64,000 nucleotides of DNA from Taenia hydatigena (taxonomy: Eukaryota > Platyhelminthes > Cestoda > Cyclophyllidea > Taeniidae), in assembly GCA_036345935.2 (NCBI GenBank), contig JADWOT020000002.1:3556011-3620010 (forward strand), in the 5' to 3' direction. Of this stretch, positions 1-11,639 are shown piece after piece. The translations under genes were made by a program, and so were the position numbers. Within the stretch, counting starts at the first letter, position 1. Each line of letters starts with the position of its first letter. The notes beneath the pieces are model-generated. The model saw nothing but the letters and a program-made list of their open reading frames with translations, was not told where the DNA came from and made no database searches.

Positions 1-660
1 ATCAAAAGCGCACACTGTGGTCCGCTGAATTCTCCTAATTAATCCTGACTCCCCTGTGCAACCTACCACTTTAATAGTTAGTAGTGTAGTAGTAGTAGTA
101 ATAGTGGGTAGTAGTAGTAGCAGTAGTAGTAATAGTAAGTTTAACCCTCTGCGTTAGATTTTTCAGAAGGCATTTGTGCCGTCGCGATGACAGACTTTGT
201 CGAATTGGGTCAATTGGGCGGAATGTCAGCGTTTGCTTAGGTAGAAAGGGTTACGCAGTCAATCCCTCCTACATGCCTCATTGCAGGGTCCATATTTGTT
301 GGGATGATTATTTGGCATAACAGCATCCTTTGTGAAGTCGTGCAATGCTTTGCGTTCCCCCCTTTACGCGGACACACCACATGGTATTATTTTGTGGTCA
401 GATGAGGCCACTGTGCATGCTAATTTTACCGTGTCTAGTTTGTTGGCTGTTTTCGGCAACAAAGTGTCGTACCTTGACTGTGTTGCCTCGTCGGTTGTAC
501 CTTAGTAGAGGTTCCGAACAAAAGCGCACACACTGATCCGTCAAATTCCTCTAATTAATCCTGACTCCTTTGTGCAACTTACCATTATAATAGGCAGACG
601 ATACGTTGACTTATTTACCCACCAACCCATTCACCCACCCCTTGTGTCTGAACAGTAGAA
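1..660. repeat. Interspersed repeat family 1, two fragments
   Basis: Positions 1-88 and roughly 300-660 carry related sequence: the run beginning with caaaagcgcacac near position 3 recurs near 520, followed in both by ctaattaatcctgactcc. The 300-600 part is also recognisably similar, in the same orientation, to 12,480-12,780 and, inverted, to 19,660-19,960. These are fragments of one dispersed repeat. No protein of a transposable element could be read in it, so its class is unknown. No gene is seen here; the short open frame at 345-536 lies inside the repeat. Confidence 0.6.
77..138. repeat. GTA/AGT trinucleotide microsatellite
   Basis: Interrupted run of gta/agt units with single variants (agc, aat), lying between the two fragments of repeat family 1. 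Confidence 0.85.
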
Positions 661-1253
661 TGGGGTATATTTCGACCATTCAATCGCTTACCCAAATATC
701 TAATCGTTTTTACTTTAAGGCAACCATTGTATCTTTCACAGCTGCGTAGCTATCCAAGTGAGTGCATTTCACACTCTTCCATAAAACTACTACGTTTACA
801 CTTGCAATTTCATTTTCTTGCCAAAAGACATATGTATACAGAACTCGCTTTGAAGGAAGGGCACAAGTGAGTAAATGCTTTGTGATATAAGGCCAGTTTA
901 AAGATGGTAACTGGTCATGATGATGAGATTTCGCAACTGAAGAGAAAATGGAGTTTGATTACGCATAACGGAGAAGAATCTGGTGTTCTATCGTGAATCT
1001 GCTTTCAAGATAAATATAGCATTTTCACTGCCAAATACCAGCATTTACATGTAAAATAAGCATGGCACGAGTCGGCCAGTGATGGGTGAATGTGTCAGAA
1101 ATGCCACCACATGTGTGCCACAAACCAATGTGGTGTGACAAATTAGACCGCACAGATGGCAAGTAAGAGACATACAGAGTTCACACAATTAATTTAGCCT
1201 TCCTGATCGCCCAGGACGTGAGGGAGGGAAACGTGTAAACAAAGCCTCAATTT

Positions 1254-1446
1254 GTGTGACAACATGTGTTGAAGGACAATCTGGACAGCATGGGCGGCAC
1301 GTTATATAACAGCTGATTTTACCCATACAATTGCATCTTAGAATACACACGTGCCTCGGGGGTAAATGCAAGTGTCAGCAATGTTGAGACATCTATGGTA
1401 CAAGTCAGAGAAGAGGGAAAATCAGTACCGCGTCAATGGTATATAT
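1254..1446 (+). repeat. Left arm of inverted repeat around the first satellite array
   Basis: Nearly perfect reverse complement of 2,908-3,100 (paired coordinates sum to 4,354), with only a few mismatches over ~190 bp. The arms are far better preserved than the satellite units between them, so they are younger than the array or are kept alike by conversion. Confidence 0.88.
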
Positions 1447-2907
1447 TGATGGCGAGAATATGGGGGTTAGTTTTGCAGGTGTCACATGATACCTACGGGA
1501 TCAAGATTACCCTTCCGCACTAATTGTTAGCACACAAGTATTGGCATTTCTGATAATTACACCCACCACTGATCAACCGGTATGAGATTGATGTCGGAGG
1601 CGCATAAGTAAATTCTGCAGATGTCTCAACTCCTATCTATGACGTCTAGATTAGCCGTCCTTAATGATTGGTGGCACACGAGTTGTGGCATTGCTAGCAC
1701 TCACACCCACCACCCACATACTGATGTGAATTTAACGTCGAGAATGAATAAGCGAATTCTGCACTCAATGATCATTCCAATAATTGGGCCTAAATTATCC
1801 CCACATATCACTAGAAAATAAGATGTGGCATTTATGCTACTTACACCCACCACTGACGGGCTGGTGTGCGATTGATTTTCATTGTACATGAGTCAATTCT
1901 GCAGGTGTCTCGAATGCTATGGATGGGCCTAGATTAGTCCTCCATACCGACTTTCGGCACACAAGCTCTGGCATTGCTGACACCTACCCAAACCTCTGAC
2001 ACACCGTTGTGCTTTACAAGTCGCAATAACGTTAGTAAATGCTGCAGAGATGTCACATGAATACATTGCGTTCTAGGTTATCCCCTCACACTCATTGGCG
2101 GCATACAAGATGTGGAATTGCTGACACCTACACCCACCACCCACATGCTGATGTGAATTCAAAGTTGAGAGAAAATGAGTGAATTCTGCACTCATCGATC
2201 ATTCCAATAATTGGGTCTAAATTATCTCCACACACTATTGGAGAATAAGTTGTGGCATTTCTGACACCCACACCCACCACTGACGGGCTGGTGTGAGATT
2301 GATTTCAATTGTATGTGAGTCAATTCTGCAGGTGTCTTTAATGTCATCTTTGGGGTGTAGATTCTCCTTTCAAACTGATGGCTGGCGCGCAAGTTGTGGC
2401 ATTGCCGTAGCTCGCAATCACTACTGGCACCCGGTGTGTTTTTAACGTTGCGCGTATATGGGTGAATTTTGTACGTCTCTAACTTGCCGCTTATGTGTTC
2501 TAGATTATCCTTCGACACTGATTTCTGGCACACAAGTTGTGGCAATGCTTACGCATGGCTACACTACTGACATACCTGCGTGATTTTAAAGACGCAAAAT
2601 GTGGATAAATTTTGCAGATCTCTCACATGACTGCAATGCATCCTAGTCTATCCCTCCACACCGATTGGTGGCACACAAGGCGTGGCATTTCTGATAGTTG
2701 CTCCCACCACAGGTTAACCCGTGCCAAATGGAAGAGGCAGATATATGTAAATCCTACAGCTCTATCAATTGCCACCCATGCACTTTAGACCACCCCTTTA
2801 CACTTATTGGTGGTGCACAAATCGTGCATTGCTGAAACTTACACCCACAACCATGAGACCGGTGTGTGTTTGCCGTCGCAATTACGTTCGTAAATTCTGC
2901 AGCTCTA

Positions 2908-3100
2908 TTATATACCATTGACGCGGCACTGATTGTCCCTCTTCTCTGACTTGTACCATAGATGTCTCAACATTGCTGACACTTGCATTTACCCCCGAGG
3001 CACGTGTGTATTCTAAGATGCAATTGTATGGGTAAAATCAGCTGTTATATAACATGCCGCCCATGCTGTCCAGATTGTCCTTCAACACATGTTGTCACAC
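2908..3100 (-). repeat. Right arm of inverted repeat around the first satellite array
   Basis: Partner of 1,254-1,446. The outer limit is at 3,100; beyond it the sequence changes to unique DNA. Confidence 0.88.
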
Positions 3101-3117
3101 ATTAGTTCATGTCGTCG

Positions 3118-6100
3118 TTTGTATGCTTATGCATTCCTTTTGGTGATTTAATGCCAAAGACACATCAGACAAAGTTGAGGTGGAAAACAATCTCATTTTG
3201 AAATGTCAGAAGTATTTACTCTCCTCTAATCCTGGAAGTCGGTGCTCACTAAACTATGCGACACACTGACACACATCCAGAAGCAACTGATTACATGAAT
3301 GTTCAGCTGCACGAATGTACACGCATTAGTTAGATGGAGGGTGTGGGTTTAAATTAGGTATAATCTGAAGGAGAAAAATCTGCATTCGCAAGTCAATTGT
3401 TCATCCTAAGCACCTTTTGGAGCCGTGAAAATTAATTATTTCTTCATACATGGCGAATTCGACTTACTCGAGCCCGTGCAGTTGGCAAAATGGATTGGAA
3501 AAATCGCAGCATTGCTTTCTAAGTATGCTCTGAAACGGTAGATAGATCTGGATCCCAAGCACTCGAGTAAGAATTGTTGCCGCGATTACAAAATCATTTT
3601 TCGCTCGGCTTGTATTCATTTCACGCTGATAGTTTTCATGCCAGCTTGTTTTATTTTAGCATTTGTGAGGTCACTTAGCAACGCGTCTCAAACGATTGAA
3701 TCTTCGACCATTTCGTCCATGAGGGCAACTCAGCAAGTGTTGGCGACTCCAGAATGCATGCGAATCCTCCTTTCTGTACATAGAATACTTTGGTGTTTGT
3801 TACAGCACTGCTTTAGTGGCGACAACCATGTTTAATAAACAATGTTGCATTGAGTCCAAAAGTTTACTAACGCAAATTTAATTTGGTGTGGTATTATTCG
3901 AACAAAAATTGATGCCTCATCTGATTTCATGGTTGCTGACTCTGCTCAAACCTCCTGACCTAGATACCGATTCATTTCTTCCTCTTATAGAAGTCGCAAA
4001 TGGTAGCCGGTCCTTCGGGCGGTGATACTACCCCAATTACTCTGTCTCAAGCAGTAGACTCCAATATGCTTTAAACGCAACCAGTCTTACATCGTATTTA
4101 AATTTTTCCTCTAAGCTCATGCGTAAAACTGGTTACCAATAAGAACTGCAACTGTTTTGTGAGTTTACGCAGCATACAGCTTAAGATTGTGCTTAAGATG
4201 GCATATAAAGCGAAATTCTTGTGACCATTTTGCATATGTGTGATTAAATTTCGATTACACAGCGCTCACTTCCCTTCTTAATGGTGCAGGTGGTCTTTAG
4301 CCTGCCTGCAGTAACCATAAATTCCAAACGACTTCAAAGGGCATATTTAACATCACAATACCGCATGATCTGGGAGGCTAATTTTGATCACCGTCTTGTT
4401 GGAACCACACGTCACCCACATCTACGTCACACAAACTAGGCATGAAAACCGGATTATTTTGCCGCGATGGTAGGCACTATTAACAGTTATTACCTAATCA
4501 ACCACAATTTTGATAAGACTACCCTAATTATGCTTTTGAGCCAAAGGGCATACCAAATAATTACACGTGATGGATGCACTTGTCTCGTGATCGGCTCTTG
4601 TGTATTTTCTGAGAAATAAGTACAGAGCGATGAAATGATTCGCAACGATTTGCCAAAAGGTGGCGATATTTAAGGCAGGCAAAATATTTGTCTACATGTA
4701 CCGTCTTTCCTTTCTCACAACCTCACACATTACCGATTCGCGTGTGCTATTTTAGCCGAATTTTTGCATCCCTACCTACAGCGAACAATACGTTCTTAGC
4801 ATACTGCACTACCCATGCAGCACGTCGGTGCATCACTGACTTGGGAATGAATGCATCAATCAACCTGAATGTGAGGATATTGGCAGGGGAAAAGTTCATG
4901 CTAGAATAATAATTCCCTTTGCGGAACTAAGCGGTCACAGCATTTTTACACAAACGCAACACTAGCTCAGTCTTCGTCAATCGCCTTAGAGACCTCGCCA
5001 CTCTTTCCTGACAGGCAGCATGAGATGGGAACGGGTGAGAGGGTGCGCTCGACAGCTAACCAAGTTTTTAGTGCAAAGCGGTGCACACTAAGACGCCATA
5101 AACTTGCACCCCTTACATCCGGAACTCATTATCGGCCCTCATATGCCTTCAACTGCATTTTTCCTCCTGCGTCACGTTAGGTTCTACACTCAACTTTGCG
5201 TCCCAACAGTCGTCACCGCTTTCTGGCTCATACTCCCTCAAACTCATCGACGAATCAGATATCACTTCTGCGGCTATATTTATAAGAGATACAATATGGC
5301 GTGATTTAAATAAATTTAGGTACTCTTGGCTATGGAAGAATGGCCTTAAAACATGACTGCCTTTGGATGCAACGAGAACGTTAAGACAGTGTAAACTCTA
5401 TGAGATTCCTCTTTTTCCTCTCAGACTAGTTTATCACTAAGGATAGATATTATTGCACCTCTGCGTCCATAAATGTCTCCTTATTCTTAAATAGCTGCTT
5501 CTTGGAGTTTGTGGGACCTAGATCGTGCAATCAGCTGCTGCACTGTCATGGTATTGTAATTCACCGTGGCATTGCATTGTGCTTCCCCCACAGTGAGACA
5601 GCAGATGACATCCTTATATAAAGCTGAATGAATAGAAGACATCTAATTTTTTAGCTGCTCAGATTTCTACTCGATTTGTTGATTGCCATATTAATTTAAG
5701 TAAGTGCTGTGAGTGGCGAGACTTTGTGAATGCAAATTGTTGTAACGTGTAGGCCTTTGTAAGATTAATTCCAGCCTTCGAATTTAGTCCTTATTGCATT
5801 TTCGTTAGTTAAGGACGCTGGTTGAGTTTTAGGTGATTTCCTAGGTCATGATTTCTCTTTTTGACATAAGACAACTCGATGAGTGAAAAAAAGCGATAAG
5901 CAAAAGAGAATGGCTGCAGAATGCTTTCCTCTAGCCATCGTTAGATTGTCTCGAGAAGTGGGTGAGAAGACTGCTTTAACAAGATGCACTCAAAAGTCAT
6001 TGGAAGTCTCTTGAGCAAAAATAGAACCGAGAACCGATTCCGATACTTTGCACAAGCTTTTTTGGCCATCTAGACATCTATGCCTTTCTTACTGGAATCG

Positions 6101-8494
6101 TGACGGAAGGCGATTAGATGCGGAATAACCCTCATTTTATTACAACGATTTCAGCACTTTAGCCATGTCATTTTCTTCTGTGAACATTTGAACAACTCAT
6201 GGGAAGCGTGCTTGACCTTGCGTGCATAAGGCGTGATCTGAAAGGGGATCGTTCAAGTGTGAGGCAAATCCAATTTTGGCATGCTTCATGGGATTTGGGT
6301 TGGCTGGTAAAGGCAGATATTACTTAGACAACCTTATTCTATATTTAGAAATTACAACTTTTAGGAACGTTAGCTTCAGTGGCTTTGGTGCTTAAAATGG
6401 GTCATAATTGGAGTAATTAGCTCTTCTGAATAGATTTCGCCTATCGCAGTCATCGTTTGAAACACCACGGAAAGTATGAGCTAAACTTAAAACTCGTGAA
6501 TTATAGATCTGCCTCATAATTGACAAGATCTGTTGAGACGTTATGTGCCGTGAACTCTTGCCAGAGGAAGATGTCTACGCAATGGACGACCTTAATGGTT
6601 AGTTTCCAAATGTTAAAGTGGAAGATTGGATGGCTTCAACGAGAAAGCAATGACATTACGCATGAACGAGTGCACTCGATACCTCCGAGCCACGCAACCG
6701 TCTTCTAACAAGTCAACATCTGCCACTTTAAATGGTTCAATTCACCCTTTCAAAGCCAGTTGTTCAGCTGTTATACCTTCTCCAAGAATCAACGTGAGCA
6801 TAGCCATAGTGGCGCCAAGGGGTGTAGCTTTTTTATAAAGGCGTCATAACTTTTTGAAAGGCAGGCAAGACAGGATCTAGCCAGATCGCAAGTTTCATCT
6901 TACAAGTAACCAGATTTCCAAACTGAATGAAAATTAATAAGGATATATTTAAAGGTGAAATAAACTGCAAATTTAGGAAGCCACAATGATTCGCTCCCAT
7001 GTGTTGTGCCAAATACAGCGCGAACTCCTTCGGACAGACTACGGATCATCCTCGGATTTTTAAAATGCGCTCACGTGGTGCAGCCAATAAAAGGTAGAGG
7101 CAGTCCACCCATCGTCCACCATTTACTCACCAAAGGCAATGCATCGTCCCCTCGTTTTTCTTTCCACCTCCTTTTCCAAATTGATATATTTTCAGGTAAC
7201 CCTAATAACGAGGCAAATTGCTTATCTGATTCTCACAAGATTCAATCCAGCCATTGCTCTACCCAAAGCAGTTAATCGGTGGCGCGACCAAAAATAAAAC
7301 GTCTTCTGGCTTACTGACACTATTCCTTGCGGATTTTAAGTGCCCTGCATGCTTTTAACATCACCCGGCGTTGTTGGGATCCGTTTACTGCTCGCTACGC
7401 TCATTGGGCAAGACGTCGCATAATAATCAATTATTCACCTCCATTTTTGTCAGAAAGGGAGCTTGAGATCTAATGAAGACGAGAACAGGCAGGTGTTAGC
7501 ATGCTTTTATTTTTTTTTTGGAAAATAATCATAATCTTCATGAAAGCAATAGAAAGTTACGCTCTCGGCTTCGCCTATATAGAAAGGTGTTCTCGAATCC
7601 CTTACCCTACAATATTTGCCTAAGTTCAAGATCGTTGCTATCTGCCTTTTACCCAGGTTCCGAACCACTGCATTATTCCTTGGTATGACACTGAAAATGC
7701 ATCGCAATCTTTGGTTCCATTGCATGCTACAGACCAGTCTCTATCGGACAAGCCATTAATTAAACGTTGGAATAGTATATGCTAGTAGCAGCGGAGTTAT
7801 GTGTGAACACCCGTTAAACAATGCTGAAGGTCCACCTTAACATCCTTCCCTCTCGCACGTGAGAGCCTGTGCACTTCAACCTTAATTCAAAAGTGCCTCG
7901 ACAAATGTCTCAGTGGAAAGCAGGACAATTTACATTGGAGTTGAAAACTTGCACTCGAATGAAAAATACAAGCACAATTTGGAAGATAGCATGAAACGAG
8001 CTAATGGACAAGAGGAAACAGAATGTGGTCGCCAACGCAGATAACGTTGCATGTTTTTTTATTTTCAATAAAACAAATAATTCCTCATTTGATCACAGGT
8101 GCCACCTAGTAAGCATTTTAAGCATTGAAAGACACTGACTCACCGTAATATGCTTTCCACATCAAAGGAACTATTGTTGGAATCTATACCTGAGTTGGGA
8201 CAGAGCACTGACGAATCGGTCCCGCGTCAGCTGGAGTGGACATACCTTGCACTGGTCACAATTTGTCCTCCTCTCAAATGGCAGCATATTCTGTACCTTT
8301 GAGCCATAATATATACCTTGCTAAACGTAGTGATAAAACATTAACTGTAGGCTCATCAGTTCCCAAACGTAACGGATTCTTATATATTAAATGAGCGCTC
8401 TTGTATTAATAGGGATTCTTGCATTTTCGTGACTAATATAGAAAAAAAACAGGAGCAAATTAAATGAGCAATGTATTTACTACCTACTTTCTAG
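3118..8494. other. Mostly featureless non-coding DNA
   Basis: No open frame here has convincing residue composition, splice context or family motif. Those longer than 60 codons are isolated and lack hydrophobic or conserved patterns. I saw no repeat arrays. The stretch may hold intron or intergenic sequence; nothing else can be supported. Confidence 0.5.
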
Positions 8495-8809
8495 CAATGG
8501 CGACGAATGCTGTCGACGAGGCGGGACGGCTATCACGGCAATTTAACGGGAGCAACGTGCGTTTCCATACCCATTAGCTTAGTTGAGACATTTAAGGTCT
8601 GGCTGAACTCCATGCAGACCAAATCAAACTGTTTACGAAGCCGATTTCTCCCTTCGGCCCCTCTATTGACTAAAGTGTCGAGTTCTCGTTTGAAACAACT
8701 GTCCTTCAGATACCGGATCTTGGCAAGGCATACGCTCTAATTTTTGAAGACTTTAGAGAAGATGGAAGAGACTTGTATAATGTCAAATTAATCAAAACGC
8801 TATCCGCTG
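8495..8809 (+). pseudogene. Dead FN3 exon of the EG95/45W-like antigen family
   Basis: One phase-1 reading of 105 codons runs from an acceptor (tactttctag, ending at 8,494) to a donor (gctg then gtaagc at 8,810), the same phase 1-1 boundaries as the FN3 exons of the intact genes in this window. Read in that single frame it gives an FN3-like pattern: LS-stop-D where the family has LSW-D, then ADQIKLFTKPISPFGPSID, and ending LYNVKLIKTLSAG before the donor. Four in-frame stops interrupt it (tag, tga, taa, taa); the tga sits where the conserved Trp codon tgg is expected. Total length is still a multiple of three, so decay was by substitution. I found no matching signal-peptide exon upstream or terminal exon downstream, so this may be a stray exon or the remains of a whole gene. 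Homology is inferred by eye. Confidence 0.65.
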
Positions 8810-9990
8810 GTAAGCTAGTGCATGTAATATTTCCGTCAAATTCTGTATGATATTCTGGAAACCTATTAGAGGCCGCATTTCTCACAGCACTTGCATTGCT
8901 GGCTTCTAACATACTTGGCCTAGGTTTTCTTTTTGTTGCGTGATGGTCCACACAGAATGTTTTAAAAGGAAAAGGAAGGAAATGCAGGAGGTGATGAAAA
9001 CAGAGAAAACGAAAGAAAAGTCGTAAGGAAAAGAAGACGGAGGCTCTGGTCTGACTTCTGTAGACTCTAGAACCCTGTTCATTTTAATGGCGTCGGCACT
9101 TGATTAAATATCTGCGTGAGTTAGTGGGCAAAAATTTTTGCTTGCCAAACAAACCCCTTCCCACTACAGACTTCTCCTTGCATGATTCCATCACTCACCA
9201 TTTATAAGTATCTATTTAACAACATTGACCAACACTGCCTGTGTCGCCGCTGTCACCACCACTGTCTCGCAACGCGGGCTATGAGACGTTTCTCAACGTT
9301 GCCATCATCGTCGTCAAAACAATACTTGTTGTTGTTGACTTTAGCAATAATGGCAAGGAGGAATGTGGACGTAGAAACGAATCTATGGGAAGCCATTGGG
9401 AAGCACTAAGGACTTTGAGATCGTTGTCGTCGTTGGCGGCAGGTGTGGTGTCGAAGCAATTATTAGAGAACCAATGGATGCATTGGAGAGTTGCCTTGCT
9501 CCTCCTGTTCTCCCTTAGAGTGGAATATTTCTTAATACAGAACACAAGCAGACGGGCAGCGCGGCTGTGTGGGTGATAGGCGGGCGGATTGGCGAAGGCG
9601 GCGAGAGAGCGGTATTCTGGTAAGTGCTTTGCTATGGGACAGCGTATGTTGCACAGATTACATGAGATACTATCGTAGGCTTACAATCACATCGCTTCAG
9701 CTTGTTTTTCCCGTATTTGTTCAAACTAAGGTAGTAGTCAGATTAAGGTCTTTAGCAGCAGCATGCTATGTGCATTACCTCTTATTAATATGATTCATAA
9801 GGGAGTCAAGGCTTGTGTGTTGGATGGCGAACAGTGTGAGAGTTTCATTAATAAGGGGAAATTGTACTGCAAAACCTGTGTTAACATGGCTTTGCGTACA
9901 TGCATATTCCTTCCTTCAGTGCCCCTAAGGTTGCATGGGTTGCACATTCTCTCTAGACAGAACGACGCTCACCATTGTCAGTCGCCTTTT
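8810..9990. other. No recognisable gene
   Basis: Several overlapping open frames on both strands (9,182-9,793) overlap one another in a locally CGT/GTC-rich patch and show no family motif. I see nothing else here. Confidence 0.4.
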
Positions 9991-11095
9991 GCCACTCTGG
10001 CGCCAACTGCCTTTAAGCACATTAGCAAGAGAAAAATAAATCATCTGAATGCTGCATTGCCGCTCAGTAGTTATTGTGCATAGTAGGATGGGCAAACGAG
10101 TTGAGGTAGAGGGTGTAGACTTTTGTGGACGTGATTGAAGAAGAGGAGTAGGAGGAAGTGGGGTTGCGTGCTCTCAAAAAGGAAATTGGCACAGGGTGAG
10201 CTGTGGATCAAGTAATATCCTGAGACAACGCTGGCTAAAGGCTGGCCGTCCGAGTGACCATAGGCTATACCGAGGAGGAAGCAAACAACAGCAGAGCGCC
10301 TTACAAGTAGAGAAAACAACGATATGCCTGAGTTGGATGGATTGCTGGCGAATATGCAACCGTAGGCAAGCCAAATGCGGGCACGTGACTATAACTATTT
10401 TCAGATGATTACAGGAAAGTTAGCAGCATTGAAAAAAAAAACACAAAAACTGGCCTTAGAATGAGTAAAGGAAAAAATAGTGAAATCTGTGTATGTCACA
10501 CATATATGATGGGAAGATGAAATGGAGAATAAGACTCGATGATGGGCATGGCATCGCTTAAATGAAAAACACAAAAATCTGCTTAATAGCTGCTTTATTT
10601 TTGAAATAAATAGAGACTTAGGGCTGTTAAGCGGCGGTGATTTTCGCGGTGAAGATGTATTAAAATGGTATAGGATAGGATTATAAAAAGGGACACTGAT
10701 GCATGCATAGGACAAAAATAACGGTAGCAGTGGTAAAATACGTGTCATCTGTGTGATGGGGAGATGAAATGCAAAAAACGAGGTAAAACGATACCATTAT
10801 GAGGCGAATGCAAGTAATCAAACAAAGGATAATTTGATTTTAATAAACTTTAACCTTAGGCATGAAAACTAGAAGAAAAGTGGATAAAATAAATGTGCGA
10901 GTGAAAGGAGGAGGGAAGCGCTTCTACTAATAGGCTATGATGTTGGTAGCGGTGATGGTGATGGTGGTGGTGGTGGCGGTGGTGGTGGTCCCATTGGGAC
11001 CAGGCGAGAGGGCTATAGTCTTGACCTCGATGTGACACTGATGAAAGCGGTAGGCATTTGCGTTTCTCTGCATTTCGATTACGCAATTTTGCTGG
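9990..11095 (-). repeat. Interspersed repeat family 2, minus-strand copy
   Basis: The reverse complement of 10,150-10,400 resembles 40,310-40,560; the two translate to related short peptides. The reverse complement of 10,400-11,090 shares the pyrimidine-rich pattern, including an acatatgtgtg..acatac-type word, with 26.1-27.1, 31.1-31.5 and 39.5-40.2 kb. It is a dispersed element with a pyrimidine-rich strand. No transposase or reverse transcriptase can be read, so it is probably non-autonomous or degraded. It contains a GGT-rich tract near 10,945-10,992. Confidence 0.55.
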
Positions 11096-11639
11096 TACGC
11101 TAACGTTGCTATCCTTTTTTCGTGTTCTTTGTCAATGCGTGCCTTCCACGAAAAAACTCATGACTCCTTCATCCGTTTTGCTGCATTGTATGAAATTCTG
11201 TGATTTCGATGTTCTCCGTATAAGTCTGGCTGCTTCTTAAGTGTTTTTTATGAGTAAGTACACAGGAGGAGATGAATATCAAGGAGCAGGTTGCGACTTA
11301 ATGCTGGAGGCTTTGCCCTTATTCGATCCTTTGTTTTAATGTCTCGTGGCGAGCAATGTATATTTACGTTTACGTTACCAATTAAATCTAGCTTGTGTGC
11401 TTACATCAAGACCTATTTTGTTTAGTCACAGCTCATATTTGTTTTCCGCATCAGCAGACAAGTTATTTAGCAGTTCTAATTCCTTCCTTAAAGGCTAATC
11501 TTGCTACCTCTCTCTAGAGTACAGCTAGTTCAACTTTCTATTCATTCGGTGCATTAACATCTTTTATTATTGTCATGTAGAACATGTCCTTCTTTACACA
11601 CTGGCAGTAGTCTTCCTGGTTGATGCCAAAAGAGGGGTT

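Larger units (their letters stand above)
1080..3117. repeat. Degenerate ~140-bp satellite block, first array
   Basis: The words ggtggcacacaag.tgtggcatt, acccaccac, gaattctgcag and ctatctatgg recur roughly every 140 bp in divergent form, mainly on the strand opposite to the arrays at 57.5-59.1 kb. The units are old: spacing varies and many carry substitutions. The short open frames within are by-products of the repeat. The array is bounded by inverted arms described separately. Confidence 0.8.

Noticed and set aside
10945..10992. GGT-rich tract translating to poly-His on the minus strand
   Set aside because: Simple-sequence tract inside a dispersed repeat.
11037..11085. ctgatga word suggestive of a hammerhead ribozyme core
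   Set aside because: No stem II followed by GAAA and no pairing stems I and III nearby.
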